A DNA stretch of 64,000 bases from Pararge aegeria (GCF_905163445.1 NC_053182.1:3410001-3474000); one strand, 5' to 3'. Numbered from the stretch's first letter, positions 10,270-21,875 are shown. The notes: a model not told the origin generated them from the letters alone. Numbers and translations are program-made.

Positions 10270-10590
10270 TAACTGTCACTCTTCATTCTATACCGCTTTT
10301 GGAAAGTCAAAGTCAAAAATATCTTTATTCAAATAGGCCCACAGGTGGCACTTTTGATGCGTACAATACTGAGGCTATGAGCTATGTTCTATATAGCGCC
10401 TTCATGTACAATATTAGCGTAGTTTATTTAATTTTTTTTTCTAAAATAATGGTCATAATCATATACATCATTATGAACAGTTTAAAAACAGAGCTTTTTG
10501 TGATAGAGCTACTACTACCGCCATGCTTATTGCTGCCGCAAAGAAGCACTGCTGTTTTCCGATCTGGAGGGCTTGATTGTTTAACGCTTC
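10270..10590 (-). mobile_element. L-B LINE 3' end
   Basis: The left end is the rc of a tail AATAAAGATATTTTTGACTTTGACTTT, matching the TTTGACTTTGA tail at 60.46 kb. Farther right, CAAAGAAGCACTGCTG, GCCATGCTT and GTGATAGAGCT repeat words also seen at 59.40-59.46 kb. The coding part is not recognisable. Confidence 0.55.
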
Positions 10591-10599
10591 GCTAGGAGC

Positions 10600-11140
10600 G
10601 AACCCGGGATCTCCAACTTAAGACTACCGATTACCACTGTTCCAGAGAAATCGTCAAAATTGTAGTCTTTAGTGTCCACGTTATGAACAGGGACACTTAT
10701 TTGTTTCTTTGAAAAATGTCTTCATAATATTTTCCTTTTAATAACCTGCTTTCAAGTCACAAAGTCCGACTGCAGGCTCATTTGCGTTTATATCACAGGT
10801 AGCAGTCAGATTGTCGTGTTTGTTAAGAGTAGGTGCTCTCTGCGAAATGCAAACGTTGTTTCATAAAACTTCAAGTTCGCCGTGTTTCCGCGACGGTTTA
10901 ATTTATTTTATATTTAAACTGTTGTCCCATTAGAGCGTTTGTTTGCTAAAATTCCACAAAAGCAAATCGAGTTATACGTGTAAAGCCACGTGTCCATACT
11001 GTTATTCGTTTATTTCGCTCCCCCGTGTACTGTCCGCAACAAACTGTTCATAATAATTGTGAAAATATGTAATCCGCCATTTTGTTTTTGACTGCGGGCA
11101 TTTTGAATTTACAATGATACCTACTGAATTACTTTATTAT
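10600..11140. other. No gene recognised
   Basis: Unique-looking sequence with CCGCCATTTTG at 11074-11084. Nothing coding supported. Confidence 0.35.
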
Positions 11141-11144
11141 ATAT

Positions 11145-11400
11145 ATCAGGAACCACTGGTCCGATTTGAAAAATTCTTTCAGTGTATAATTGCCCATCTA
11201 TCGAGGAAGGCTGTAGGCTATATAGCATCACGCTAAGAAGTTTTTTTTTCCTTTTGAGAGCTTCCGCTGCGTGATCTGCATAAACGGTTACAGTTTCGAT
11301 AAAATCGTGAATTAAAAAGCAGTTCCCTTTTAATAGTTCGAGCAAAAGTCCGCGACAGCATATGTTTATCTTTTAAGGTTGTCTTATACGCGGATAAAAT
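11145..11400 (+). mobile_element. H3 element, copy 1 (probable Helitron relic)
   Basis: Inverted relative of 11703-12058: shared words are ACCACTGGTCCGATTTGAAA, AGGAAGGCTGTAGGCTATAT, CTGCGTGATCTGCATAAACG and TATACGCGGATAAAAT. Both termini are decayed. A 74-codon minus frame at 11121-11345 lies inside; copy 2 is interrupted at that place, so it is not called as a gene. Confidence 0.55.
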
Positions 11401-11702
11401 AGCGAGGGACCGCTAATATAAAGTAAAAATATCTCGATCTATTCTATCTCCATGCAGAACTTCGTCTAAATCAGGGCTCCAAACCTGATTGAGCCCGCGG
11501 CTCACTTATAAGTTAAGAAGCCTCGCTTCAGTATATATAAGACAGTTGAAATCCTGTCCATATTTGCCTTTAGAAATATGATATAAATCCTTAGAGAAAG
11601 AATAAAGAAATCCTTCACGGTACAGAAAATACTCGCCATCAGTGTAATGGGCTATTGTCTATTATTGCTATTATTGTTTTAAAATGACAGTTTATTTAAA
11701 CA

Positions 11703-12058
11703 CTAGTCGTCCGCGTATAAGTCAACCTTAAAAGATAGATATTTACTGTCACGGACTTTTTTTCTTTACTTCTCAAGGGTACTACTTTTCATACAATATT
11801 CTATTAAAACTTTAAACGTTTATGCAGCGCACGCAGCGTAAGCTCTAAAAAGGAAAAAAAAAACCGATTTTGAATCATTTTTCATAGATGCTATGCTCCT
11901 ATTGGTCTTAACCTGAAGATATAGTAGCCTTCCTCAATAAGTGGGCTATCCAACACTGACATATTTTTTCAAATCGAACCAGTAGTTCCTGAGATCATCG
12001 CGTTCAAGTAAACAAACAAACAAATAAACAAACTCCTCAGCTTTATATATAATACTAA
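11703..12058 (-). mobile_element. H3 element, copy 2 (probable non-autonomous Helitron)
   Basis: On the minus strand the element ends ..CGCGGACGACTAG followed by T, a Helitron-like CTRR|T terminus; the other end carries AACAAACAAACAAATAAACA and CTCAGCTTTATATATAA, typical of short butterfly Helitrons. It pairs in inverted orientation with 11145-11400. The Helitron assignment is inference from ends. Confidence 0.55.
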
Positions 12059-12097
12059 TCTTGTACTTATATATAAAGCTGAGGAGTTTGTTTATTT
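12022..12097. repeat. Perfect 31-base inverted repeat
   Basis: 12022-12052 is exactly complementary to 12067-12097, with a 14-base loop (TACTAATCTTGTAC). The arm includes CTCCTCAGCTTTATATATAA. It lies at the end of H3 copy 2, so it is either two element ends head to head or an inverted duplication made in place. Confidence 0.9.
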
Positions 12098-12099
12098 TT

Positions 12100-14500
12100 T
12101 CTGTAATCCCTTAGTGTCCTCAAAATAAGGAATATCATCGGTTTAGGCGATGATAGTAAGCCTTCAGTTCTGTATTTTCTTAATCTGGTTTTGAAGTATT
12201 AATGACGTTCCTGAACACAGACTCAAACATTATGTAAGTGAATTATGTTGTTGAAACGGATTTCCTCTGATTTTCTATAACCGATGCTGACTGTACAATT
12301 TCCGCATAACGCAAATTAAATCAAGTGTTTCGTCTATGAATAATAGCATACCCCGGTTTCTGAACGTGTTACGAGGAATAACAATTTGAATTTAAAATAA
12401 CAATCGTTCACGCATACGCTTCGGAACGCTAAAATTTTTGAACGAACATTTTAACTTTTTTTTCGACTCATCCTTTGCGGTTTCGTTAATGGGGAAAGCC
12501 GATTCGGGAAAAGAATTACAATAACGGTTGAAACGGGATTATGAAAATATTTAAAATTTTTGCTTTGGAGCAATCCGATTTCCGACTTTTAATATTTTTG
12601 CAAAAGGCTTTTATTGATAAGCTTTATTTGGTATTGTTACGATTTGACACCTTTTTAAATATTTGATTTAAACTAACGCATAACATGTATGATGACTTTG
12701 TGTTGTACCAGGCGAGCATAAACAAAAAGAAGATTACTATGTCACAACATAATTGTATTAATACACGTTTTATTAACTTTCCTCGTCAACAAAAGGTCTG
12801 TTATCGTGCGCGTTGCTTATTAAAAGTATGACACTTTGACATATTGTGTGACATAATAATATGTAGGTATTCATTACCCATACCCTATTTTTTGCAAACA
12901 AATTATAATCCAAAAAATGATTAAAAAAGAATTATATGCATGTATGTGTTAATAGTAGCATATTAAAACAATGCATGGATAGTGTGTGTAATATTTTGTA
13001 TTTGTGTATGTAGGTACTAGTATAAGCAAAATTGAAAGAAAATATCAGCATTCTGCACCCCTTCTCTATAGAAAATATAAGTGTTGGAAATTTTATACCC
13101 CCCAGTCCGCGCAATGGGGTACACAGTTTTATTATTTATATGGGTATATACCTCTACTATTATGTATTATACTTTATGAGGCGATCTTGTGTGTTAATAA
13201 TAGAATGTTCCTGAAAAATTTTGTTTCTCTACCTTTTTTTATTGTAGAAACGTTTCGACCCGATAGCCAGAGAAGATTTGAGTTCAAATCTTGCCATTTC
13301 AGCAGTTTTTGTCTGCATTATAATTGTAGAAGTGTCAAAAAAATATAAGTTTATTATAAGAGTAGGTGAAAGATTGTTTAAATACTACTAATATTGTGAA
13401 AACTGTAGTAAATTATAAATTTGTACCTGCAATTTATGTATTAAGAATCCTATGAAATAACAATTTGAAGTATCAAGCACGCATCAATAAATAGCAGGTG
13501 ACCATAATTTAAACAAAAAAAAAAAGGTTTTGAATATGGAAATAACCTCAAAAGGCAGGGAAGCGTAATAATCATGCTGGACTCTCAAATTGACTTAGTT
13601 CCATTTCACCGCTTAAGTGTGACGTAACGACAACTTCGTCAGCGATTGTCTGCCGAGGACTTACTATGTCGCTGCGTCTCCTCTATCTTAGAAATGAGCT
13701 GGGACATCAGTGCATCAGGCAATGTGTTCAAAAGGACAACCTGCCTCCTAGCCCCTCAAACTACCATACTAAAGAGCTTGACGGCTAAAGCCTCCCATGA
13801 AACCACAATTTGAAGTACCAGGAACACATAAGTTAACATATATTGTAACAAACCTTTCATTAAATACATTGCTCGTCACCGAAAGGCGAGGTGCTATTCT
13901 GGTGTCGTGCGCGCCGCTTATTAAATCCGATCTTGTACGCACGCCAGGCTTACGTGACGTACTAATTGCGGGTGGGGTTTCGAAACACGGAATATAAGAA
14001 TATCCAGCTTATTATAACGAGTAAGTATAACGAGTGGCACGCGGCACTAATTTTGTAGAGTACTTAATTAAATACTGATTACTGTAATAGTACTTCCTCA
14101 CTAAAAGTAAACAATTGTATAACGAAATTGTTGCAATATGTTTAAAATTGTTTAAGTTACATTCGAAGCGTAATTGTTCGTTGATGTTTCTCGAATCTCT
14201 ATTTAAAGATAATGTGTTGTGTAAGAAGCTGACAGATGTTAAAAAAAGATTGACGGAAGCTACTTTGGGATAGAAAGGTATAAACCGTGGGGCAAAGCGA
14301 TTTGGCAACTCATAGATAACGATTATGTTATCAAGTGTAGGTAATTGGTTATGAGCAGGATAGATGACTTAACGTGATCTTCGACCCAAGGTTGACCCAT
14401 TAGTTTCATTATTTATTGGCATTGTTTTGGACGATTGTTTCTTAAGCTTTAGGCTTGTTTTTGCTCCAGACTTAAACGTCAAGGAAACAAATGCCTTTCT
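12100..14500. other. No gene recognised; long unique AT-rich stretch
   Basis: No recognisable coding exon, RNA or dispersed family. Frames of 60-114 codons at 13004-13348, 13797-13997 and 14012-14308 have no motif, no coding-like composition and no repeat support. Confidence 0.35.
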
Positions 14501-14509
14501 CAAAAATTC

Positions 14510-14790
14510 ACGCCGAGTGTCATAGATTGAACAAAGGGGTAGACGCGACGCGTTGAGAATACGCCCCGTTGTTTCGTTCCGCGCGCCTGTGTGCGTCGAG
14601 CGTGAACAAAATGGCTGCTTAGTGCGCTTTGCTTATTCAGTTTATTTGCAACAAACATTCATTGTACGGTGGAATAAGTTCGCAACGATTCGCCGTTTAA
14701 AATTCGGAATTAACCTACCGCCTGTGTTCTTTGGCGTGTACACGCAGGGCCGCTCCGCTGCATGTAGCTTACAAATAGTTTATTAAATTA
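14510..14790. other. GC-richer unique island, function unknown
   Basis: Includes GACGCGACGCG, CCGCGCGCCTGTG and AAAATGGC at 14608-14615. A 77-codon plus frame (14553-14786) has no known motif. It could be promoter-like or conserved non-coding; not demonstrable here. Confidence 0.25.
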
Positions 14791-14794
14791 ACCT

Positions 14795-15685
14795 GACAAG
14801 TGAACTTAATTATAACAGACTAAATTAAACTCTTGCATGTATGTACGCGTACCTATACGTCTCGACGGTCTGTGTTTGTAGTTAAATTTCATAAAACTAA
14901 ACTTTATTAATTCAAGCTACCTACAGCACGAAATTCGATTACTCGAACCGTGAACTAATCCGTGAAAAATGCAATAAACTATCTGTAGCTACTAGTATTT
15001 AACTATAAAGTAATAAACGAAACAAACATTTGTTGAGCATTTAACATTCTATTGTAGGAGTTAGAAATGAAATTAATTTACCAAAAGTTAATGTGAGAGG
15101 ACGTTGAATAATCCGTAAAATAGTACCTCAAAACATAATGTGTAGGTCTAACTTTCTAAACACTGATTATGAATTGTTGTGAGTGGTTATACTAAAGTTA
15201 CACTAGTAGATTCCCGTTAAGCTGAATCGTGAAGGATGATCAATGATGACAATTCTAATCACCGACGATGTGTCCTCTCGTGTAATCGCGTGTTATCAAC
15301 TATCGGTGTGTTATTATGTTCGGTGCGTTATTTTTTAAAGATTTTTAAACAGACATTTGTCATGATGCCGACAATCTTCTTGCTCCTATCCCACGGTATG
15401 TAGGGTCGGGATAACATGTCTTCTTCAAGCTTGAAAACAGACTTGTCTAATTTACCAACATTGCAGTTTTAATTATATTTTATTTTCGAAATTATGTGAT
15501 ATTGGTGTGGTCCTGCAGTCGAATCCTAGGCGAATAAAGTTTAATCACCTTTCGACTGTCAGCTCTTTGTAAATCTCATGTCATTTAGAAAGTTAAACCC
15601 AACTTATTCATTTCTATATTCTTATTTTTACATACATATCTATAAGTAGGTAAAAGAGGTATATAGAGGTATACAGTTTGGACTG
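14795..15685. other. No gene recognised
   Basis: AT-rich sequence without a supported feature. Confidence 0.35.
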
Positions 15686-15689
15686 AGCT

Positions 15690-15825
15690 AGGTCTGAGTT
15701 TCTTGCCGGCTCTTCTCAGTGGAATCTGTCTTTCGAACCGGTGGTAGCGTCACTACAAACAGACTGACTTGACGTTTCCAAAGTGCTTATAAACCAGGCC
15801 TACTTGAAATAAATGTTTTTTTTTT
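15690..15825 (+). mobile_element. L-A LINE 3' UTR end
   Basis: TTGCCGGCTCTTCTCAGT, CTTTCGAACCGGTGGTAG, CACTACAAACAGACTGACTT, AGGCCTACTTGAAATAAATG then a T-run. It matches the 3' ends at 26.5, 33.5 (plus), 22.8 and 53.0 kb (minus). 5'-truncated. Confidence 0.8.
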
Positions 15826-15964
15826 GTCAGGTGACGTCTTGTGGTCGTCTGTAGGTACATAAGATGGCTTCAGTTCTTTTAATCTTTAACGTAGAATACT
15901 AGGCACGGTAAGGTTTAAAATTTAACTTTCATATTAAATAAATCAAAAAATAAGTCTATAACAG

Positions 15965-16165
15965 ACTTTCTGGGTTAAAGGCATCTCTCAGAGGGTTTGA
16001 CCGTAATGACCACGCTGGAAAGACGGGTTGGTGATCAGCAGTAGATGGTAATAGTAGGTCAAAAGCCGCTGCTGAACGTTCTCCATCATATTTTCTTAAT
16101 CGCCTGGTACGCCACCCGCAGTAAGATAAATTTATTCTGATCAGCCGTCACCGCACGGCATACGA
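15965..16165 (-). repeat. Dispersed repeat with ACCACGCTGG..GACGGGTTGGTGA
   Basis: It shares CACGCTGGNNAGACGGGTTG, GCAGTAGATGGTNNNAGTAG and GGTACGCCACCCGC-type blocks, in order, with 52.44-52.67 kb. It probably derives from a LINE 3' region; orientation is assumed from neighbouring RTE relic. Confidence 0.5.
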
Positions 16166-16171
16166 TTGTAT

Positions 16172-16632
16172 ATCATCATCATCATCATCATATCAACCGA
16201 TAGACGTCCTCTGCTGGACATAGGTCTGGTAGGTTGTAGGGAGTTCCAAATTCCACGGTTCTGTGCCGCTTGGATCTAGCGGCTTCCTGCGACGCGCTTA
16301 ATGCCGTCTGTCCACCTCGTTGGGGGTCGACCAACGCTGCGCTTACCAATTCGGGGCTGCCATTTCAGCACCTTGGGACCCCAACGTCCATCCTTTCTCC
16401 GAACTATGTGCCCGGCCCATTGCCACTTCAGCTTCGCGACTCGTTGAGCTATGTCGGTAACTCTGGTTCTTCTACGTATCTCCACATTTCTGATTCAATC
16501 GCGTAGAGATACTCTGAGCATAGCTCTCTCCATCGCCCGCTGAGTGACTCTGAGCTTTCTTATGTGGCCCATAGTTAACGACCATGTCTCAGGACCAAAG
16601 GTCATCACTGGCAACACGCACTATTCGGAGAT
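16172..16632 (-). pseudogene. RTE-like LINE, C-terminal reverse-transcriptase ORF relic
   Basis: On the minus strand the frame reads LPVMTFGPETWSLT, then RKLRVTQRAMERAMLRVSL, an in-frame TGA, VEIRRRTRVTDIAQRVAKLKW, QWAGHIVRRKDGRWG and VGRPPTRWTDGIK, a TAG, and a final part ending VDMMMM. These words in this order are typical of the end of RTE-clade reverse transcriptase proteins. Two nonsense changes show it is dead. The N-terminal endonuclease and most of the polymerase domain are absent. The plus-strand frame over it is antisense. Confidence 0.85.
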
Positions 16633-16639
16633 TGTATAT

Positions 16640-17420
16640 CGGCCAGCATTAATTTATTTTTCATAATAGCAGGCAAAACGATTTTTATTACTTTTGATAC
16701 ATTCCACCTTTGAGAAATAATATATAGAGATAAATTAAATTCTCTAGTTAGTATAGTTGCTGGAACTAATCCAATCTAGTTTGTATGTCGAATGTCGTTC
16801 CATGAATATGCATCATCAATTCTCTATACAGATTGCGTTCTCTTGCGGCGTATTACGAAACGGTATTAGTGTTTGGCTACCATAATAATTATAACGAACT
16901 GTAAATTAGTAAGATTTATGTAAATCAATGTTTATTTAATGAAATTCGTATAAATTAAACAAATAAATTAAACATTACAGCCAACAATGAAAAGGAAATC
17001 AACATCCAATGATGAAAAGCGTATAAATATTGGTTGGATATTCAGATGTAATTTGTTTTACATCTGCAAAATCACTGAGCATTGTTTGTAAATTACATAG
17101 AAATTTTGTATTTTTCGCAAAAACGTAGCGTACAGTAGAATCACAAGAGTTGCCAAGTGAACTCATCTTAATCCTGTCGAAAATGGTCAGAATATATTCT
17201 TTAGATTGTGCCGCAAACTTCACTGACACTTTTGTTTATTTAACTAGGTTCTATTAATTTGATAAACGCGTGAATAATTTACTGAGTTTTTTAATGATCC
17301 CAATGAAACGCGTATCCACACGCGAGGGGTGATCTATTATTTTTTTTAATGCTTACGATCGCTTGGCACGTATTTGTCATAACATTGTTATTGGTCTACC
17401 GAATGATTTGATGTCATTGA
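16640..17420. other. No gene recognised
   Basis: AT-rich unique sequence; a 76-codon minus frame at 16999-17229 has no recognisable motif. Confidence 0.35.
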
Positions 17421-17423
17421 AAT

Positions 17424-17730
17424 CCATGATATATTATCAAAATTAAGCTTAATTTGCTATACTCCGCGAAAAGCAGGAGAATCTGTGTGGTGTAATTTAT
17501 AATTATACTCCACACCAAACAGATCTTCGGCAATATACTCTCTACGCACGTTTCGCACCGAAACCGGAGCATCCTCAGGAGATGTTGATTTTACAATGAA
17601 TAATTGTTAAGTCATTGTAAAGTCAATATCTCCTAAGGATTGAAGAAATTATAAATTACACCACACAGATTCTCCTGCTTTTCGCGGAGTATAGCAAATT
17701 AAGCTTAATTTTGATAAGCTACCGAAAAAC
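17424..17730. mobile_element. Fold-back element with perfect 71-base arms
   Basis: 17434-17504 is the exact reverse complement of 17647-17717; the 142-base loop contains CACACCAAACAGATCTTCGG and a smaller nested inverted pair (CAGGAGATGTTGATTTTACA against TGTAAAGTCAATATCTCCT). A single-armed relative spans 36.90-37.27 kb, so the arm unit is a dispersed sequence here present in inverted duplicate. Class unknown. Confidence 0.85.
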
Positions 17731-17734
17731 CAAG

Positions 17735-18105
17735 TTTTACAAACCTGCATTGGAGAAAGGTGCTGAATCTGACTTCTTAAATTGTATTATCAGTTATATC
17801 TATTTATTTTAGGTTAAGTAATTTGTTTTTTAAAAAAAATAGTTTTCCCCAACGATTTCAACCACAATATAAAAAACTTCGTTTGATACTTAAATATAAA
17901 ATTTATACATATGTTGTCGCTGAATTTTTGAATGCATTACCAGAAGGTCTGTTCAGTTTTCAGATTATTATATAGCCTATGACATTCAAAAATAATGTAG
18001 CTTAATAATGGTAATTTTTTTTTTTTAATCGGTTCAGAAGATCCAGAGTTTACCCCCGACAACCTCACAAACTTTACCTCTCTATAATATTAGTAATATG
18101 ACAAA
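17735..18105. other. No gene recognised; possible Helitron end
   Basis: AT-rich. ACCTCTCTATAATATTAGTA near 18075-18095 resembles the rc of a Helitron 5' side but no partner end was found. Confidence 0.3.
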
Positions 18106-18109
18106 GATA

Positions 18110-18400
18110 ATATCAAAGACGTATGAAAGCAATCCGCTGTCATCTGCAAACAAAATAAATTAAGAGGCCTCTCAGTTTGAGAAGGCAGCTCCGACACGAC
18201 CGAAAAGTCAGAGTTGAGACGCAGGAAAGTCAGCTTAACGTGCTTTCCGAAGCACGGGGTTGATTCATGGCCGATTTCCAAACTCCGGGCGGGTTCTAAG
18301 AGTTTCTTGATAGATAAACCCAATACTTTAAATTGGCTCGACCCAGGGATTGAACCCAAGACCTTAGTGATCTGCAGTCAAACAAGCTGATAAGAGAGTT
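18110..18400 (-). mobile_element. tRNA-headed SINE, separate family
   Basis: The right end carries the rc of a tRNA-like B box and anticodon arm (GGGATTGAACCCAAGACCT, GTGATCTGCAGTC). The body has AACGTGCTTTCCGAAGCACG and AGAGGCCTCTCAG. This layout is familiar in moths and butterflies. One copy only in this window. Confidence 0.6.
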
Positions 18401-18476
18401 AGCCTAGAGGTTCGTTAGAGTAATAAACACTCAATAGTAATTAATTAATTTATATAAGCGGCTCAGTAGGTACAAG

Positions 18477-18527
18477 AATTTTCTTTGAAGTAAGTAGTTG
18501 TAGCATATATTTACTTCAAAGAAAATT
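18477..18527. repeat. Perfect 17-base hairpin arms
   Basis: AATTTTCTTTGAAGTAA at 18477-18493 is exactly complementary to 18511-18527 (17-base loop). No flanking repeat family recognised. It could be a template-switch product or a small RNA hairpin; no evidence for transcription. Confidence 0.85.
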
Positions 18528-18539
18528 TCCCTTACAAGT

Positions 18540-20270
18540 TTAAGTTTAAGTATTCCCTTTGTTTAGCGTACACAAGGGATTTGTAAAGAACGCGGATGTC
18601 GAACCCGGGTAGCAGCTGCCGAATCTGCTCAAATGCCTAAGCGCCGTAAATACTCCGTTATTTGTAATGACTACGTTTTTGCGGCGCTTGCGTTTGAGAC
18701 ATAAGTGAACAGTTAGTCGGCTTATATTTTTTGTAAATATTAATATTATTTTATAATTATTATTGAAGGGTCAGTGAAAATAAACACAACTTTCTTCTTT
18801 TAATATTTTAATTATAATTTTTCCTTTTTCTTCTTAATATTACACACTTTTTGTATTCGTCTTTCCACCTTCCCATCCACTACCCGACTGACCCGTCATC
18901 AACGTCGATGTCTTTATTTTTGTCGGTCCAATCACCCCACCGCCACCGCGGGTTGTGATTGGTCGATGTTTTTCTGCATCGATGTCACTGGCTGGTTTCA
19001 TTAAAATCAGCCAACTAACCATCTAATAATCTAATAAATATTCTTGACGTAGTTAAAATCAATAAAAGTAACAAGTTCTACATTCTTAAAGTAATAAAAC
19101 ATTTTTAAATAATAATAATTTATGTGGGATGACGGCGATTTAAAATCCGTATTTAACCGAACCTAACATTATTCTGTGTTTACTAATTGGAATTATATAA
19201 AGGCAACAGCTAGTTGTCAATATTTATAAAATATCTTAAAACACGTAAATAATTTCAATCACATAAAAAACCCAAGAGGTTTGGGTATGAGGAAAATTAC
19301 GTGAAATAATTTCTTCTCCTATATTTTGTACGTGTCGTAAACTACATGAAGGGAAAATTGAAAATTGATTCTTACGTGCCACCGTTCCATTCCGTTACGA
19401 GTATGTCGTGCATTAGGACGTGACCTTATCTGGGGCTATAAAAGAGCCATACGTCAAACTAATGACCCAGCCGGTATGTTCTTTGCCGTATATTACGACA
19501 TATTGTGTCAATATGTCATTTCATAGTTCATAATAAATGCAAGATTTATGGGGCTACGACCCAATATGTTTCATCAAAGTTTCTCACGTTGATATCGAGT
19601 TTATTTCCTAATGAATGCGAACGTAATTAGTTTAACGTCTTGTTAAAATAAATCACCGTCAAGATATTATGTCGAAAATTATTTATTTTGCGATGGGTCA
19701 TTGCTCCTAAACACTCTCCTATGAGATAGGAAGCTTGTACCCAGCCAGTGGGACGAATGGGTTGCTGATGATGGTTTTTTGGCAGAATTTCTAGAGATTC
19801 ATTAAGGATGATAATTCTGACAGCTCGCAGTAGGGATGAGTGTTAGTATTAAGGTTAATGAACCTTTGCGACTTTCGATTATTCTTTGCATAGGACTTGT
19901 AATCGATAGTTGCATGACAATACTGTATGGACGGATTATAATCTATGATGCAAAACATAATTTTATGTTATTAACTCTTTTACATATTTATTCATTCAAA
20001 ATACCTAATTATTTTCATGTCGAATCCGTAATACTATTTTAAAATGTTATGTTTATGTAATATTTGTGGCCTTAGATTTAAGGGAAACTATTTATAAATA
20101 TATTTTTATTAAAAAAAAAAAAAAATAATAAAGCCCTTTAATATTTCGCTTCATTTTTGATTAAATTATTCCCATCTATGAATATTACATGCTACACGAC
20201 ACGACGACACGACAGGCAATATTCATGTGTGTAAAGATTTCGAATATATTTTTAATCAAAAATAATTTGT
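18540..20270. other. No gene recognised
   Basis: Long unique stretch. TTTAAATA-rich parts and a CACGACACGACGACACGAC short repeat at 20197-20215. No exon or RNA supported. Confidence 0.35.
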
Positions 20271-20273
20271 TAA

Positions 20274-20680
20274 ACAACGTGTAACAGAATTACGAAATAA
20301 TATTGAGGGATGCATAAGTATATTTCATAAGGAATCACCCTGTAATAATATTAAATCAAAAGAAGCATATTTATTTTTCCTTACAAACGAATTCAAAACA
20401 TTCTAAGCGTTTACTTGTAACAACCCTATTGAAGATAAAAGATCGACACGTGCATAGTACCTACGCTACGCGACGCATACCTAATGCAGTGTACAGGAGT
20501 CACGAGATTTTAATTTTTCATTAGATGTGCAGTACCTATCTGATTTATTTTAGTAAAAAGTATTGTGTGGTTTACTCAAAAACTATTAGGTTTTCGATTT
20601 CACAGATAAGTCTCAGAGACAGTACAAAATGTGCCTCTAAAGCCTGCGAAGTATTATTTCGGTTTTCATTTACACGTTGT
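20274..20680. mobile_element. TIR element (ACAACGTGTAA), copy 1
   Basis: It begins ACAACGTGTAA and ends TTACACGTTGT, exact 11-base terminal inverted repeats. Internal blocks GAATCACCCTGTA, TTCAAAACATTCTAAG, CGACACGTGCATAGTACC and GTATTATTTCGGTTTTCA match copy 2 at 23444-23853 in the same order and orientation. It lacks coding capacity, so it is a MITE-like non-autonomous DNA element. No clear target duplication at the ends. Confidence 0.75.
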
Positions 20681-20684
20681 ATCG

Positions 20685-21490
20685 GTATTAATATCTCAGC
20701 CACGGGCCTTCCCTGTCCGGTTCATTTACGTTTAGTGCTTAAAGGTGCTTGCGACCATGACTCATGAGGTAACCCTTACTCATTTATAAAGGGTTAGAGC
20801 CCCTCACACCTCATCGCTCGCGTGGCCCAACAAATTAATAATAATTTATTTCCACACACATCGGTCGGGGCGCTTACGCAACTCCCGCCAGCGCCATTAT
20901 AAACGCATTTTTGTGTGATTTCTACCAAGTGGCTGCCGAGAGCGGTATCAGACGTCAAATTACGTCACTTTTATTATTTTTTCATGCTAAGTAGACATCT
21001 TAAATTCATTTGGAGCGCTCTTGCCGTAGCGATAAAATGCCAAGTTATTATTTTCTCATTCGGAAATTGCTCGAATAACATTGGGTCGGATTCCGTGCGT
21101 TAGTATCGCTAAAATTTTTATCCAATTATAATTTGGGCGTTTTAACTTACAAATTGGTATTTCGCTGTTTAAATCTCTACTATAGTTTTTAAACTATTTT
21201 GTGAAGTTTTGCAATTAGTTCTCAGTTTTTGTTTAACGATTATAGCTTTTGCTTTATACAAACTATCAGAAATACTAACTGCATATACAAAACCTTAGTC
21301 ACCGTTTATGGATGGATTCTAGTTAATAGATAGCAAAAACCTTAGAAGCCAACTCGTTTTATATATGTATATCTTATAGTATAAAGGGGTTCAGAAGGTA
21401 CTGAACACTAGATCGGTTTAGCCGTTCGAAATATATAACATCCATAGAAATAGACATAAAGAAAGACGGACAAATGAACAACTATTTTAT
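20685..21490. other. No gene recognised
   Basis: Unique sequence with a GC-richer part at 20770-20930 (TCGCTCGCGTGGCC, TCGGTCGGGGCGC). Short frames lack motifs. Confidence 0.35.
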
Positions 21491-21498
21491 AACAAAAA

Positions 21499-21590
21499 CT
21501 AGCTGTTGGCCGAGACTTCGTCTGCGTTTGATTTTGTTTTTTGATGTGGCATCCAATTGAGTTGTAGATCTAAAAAAAAGTATTCAGTAT
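21499..21590 (-). mobile_element. H1 Helitron, 3'-end fragment
   Basis: A|CTAGCTGTTGGCCGAGACTT on the plus strand is the rc of a Helitron terminus ..CAACAGCTAG|T. GATGTGGCATCCAATTGAG matches the intact copy at 21988-22313. The 5' end is replaced by family E sequence. Confidence 0.65.
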
Positions 21591-21594
21591 TCAC

Positions 21595-21875
21595 AAAAAC
21601 ACAACAACAACAACACAACAACACTTCGCATAAAGATAACGTCCTGCAACGTGCCGCCCTGTGTCCAGAAACCTGAAGCGTATGTGTGAAGCCTCATATG
21701 CCTGTAACACCAGCAACCACGCCTTCCTGACCGCAACACATCTATGCTTTGAAACAGCAATGCTGATTAGCGGCAGATATAAGCAAAGCGGTACTATACT
21801 AACATGCAAGGAACACGTCATACAACGTGCCGACCTGTGTCCATAAAACTGAGGCGTAGGTGTTAAGCTATACGG
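21595..21875 (-). repeat. Family E repeat, partly duplicated
   Basis: GCAACGTGCCGCCCTGTGTC at 21648 recurs as CAACGTGCCGACCTGTGTC at 21823, each followed by ACCTGAAGCGTA or ACTGAGGCGTAG. The left end has an ACAACAACAACAC tail. Plus copies are at 48.24 and 49.99 kb. Open frames on both strands are repeat sequence. Confidence 0.65.

Noticed and set aside
11121..11345. 74-codon minus-strand frame
   Set aside because: Lies inside the H3 element; the homologous stretch of the second H3 copy (11.7-12.06 kb) is interrupted, so there is no sign of coding constraint.
16270..16506. 78-codon plus-strand frame
   Set aside because: Antisense of the RTE-like reverse transcriptase relic, which has clear family motifs on the minus strand.
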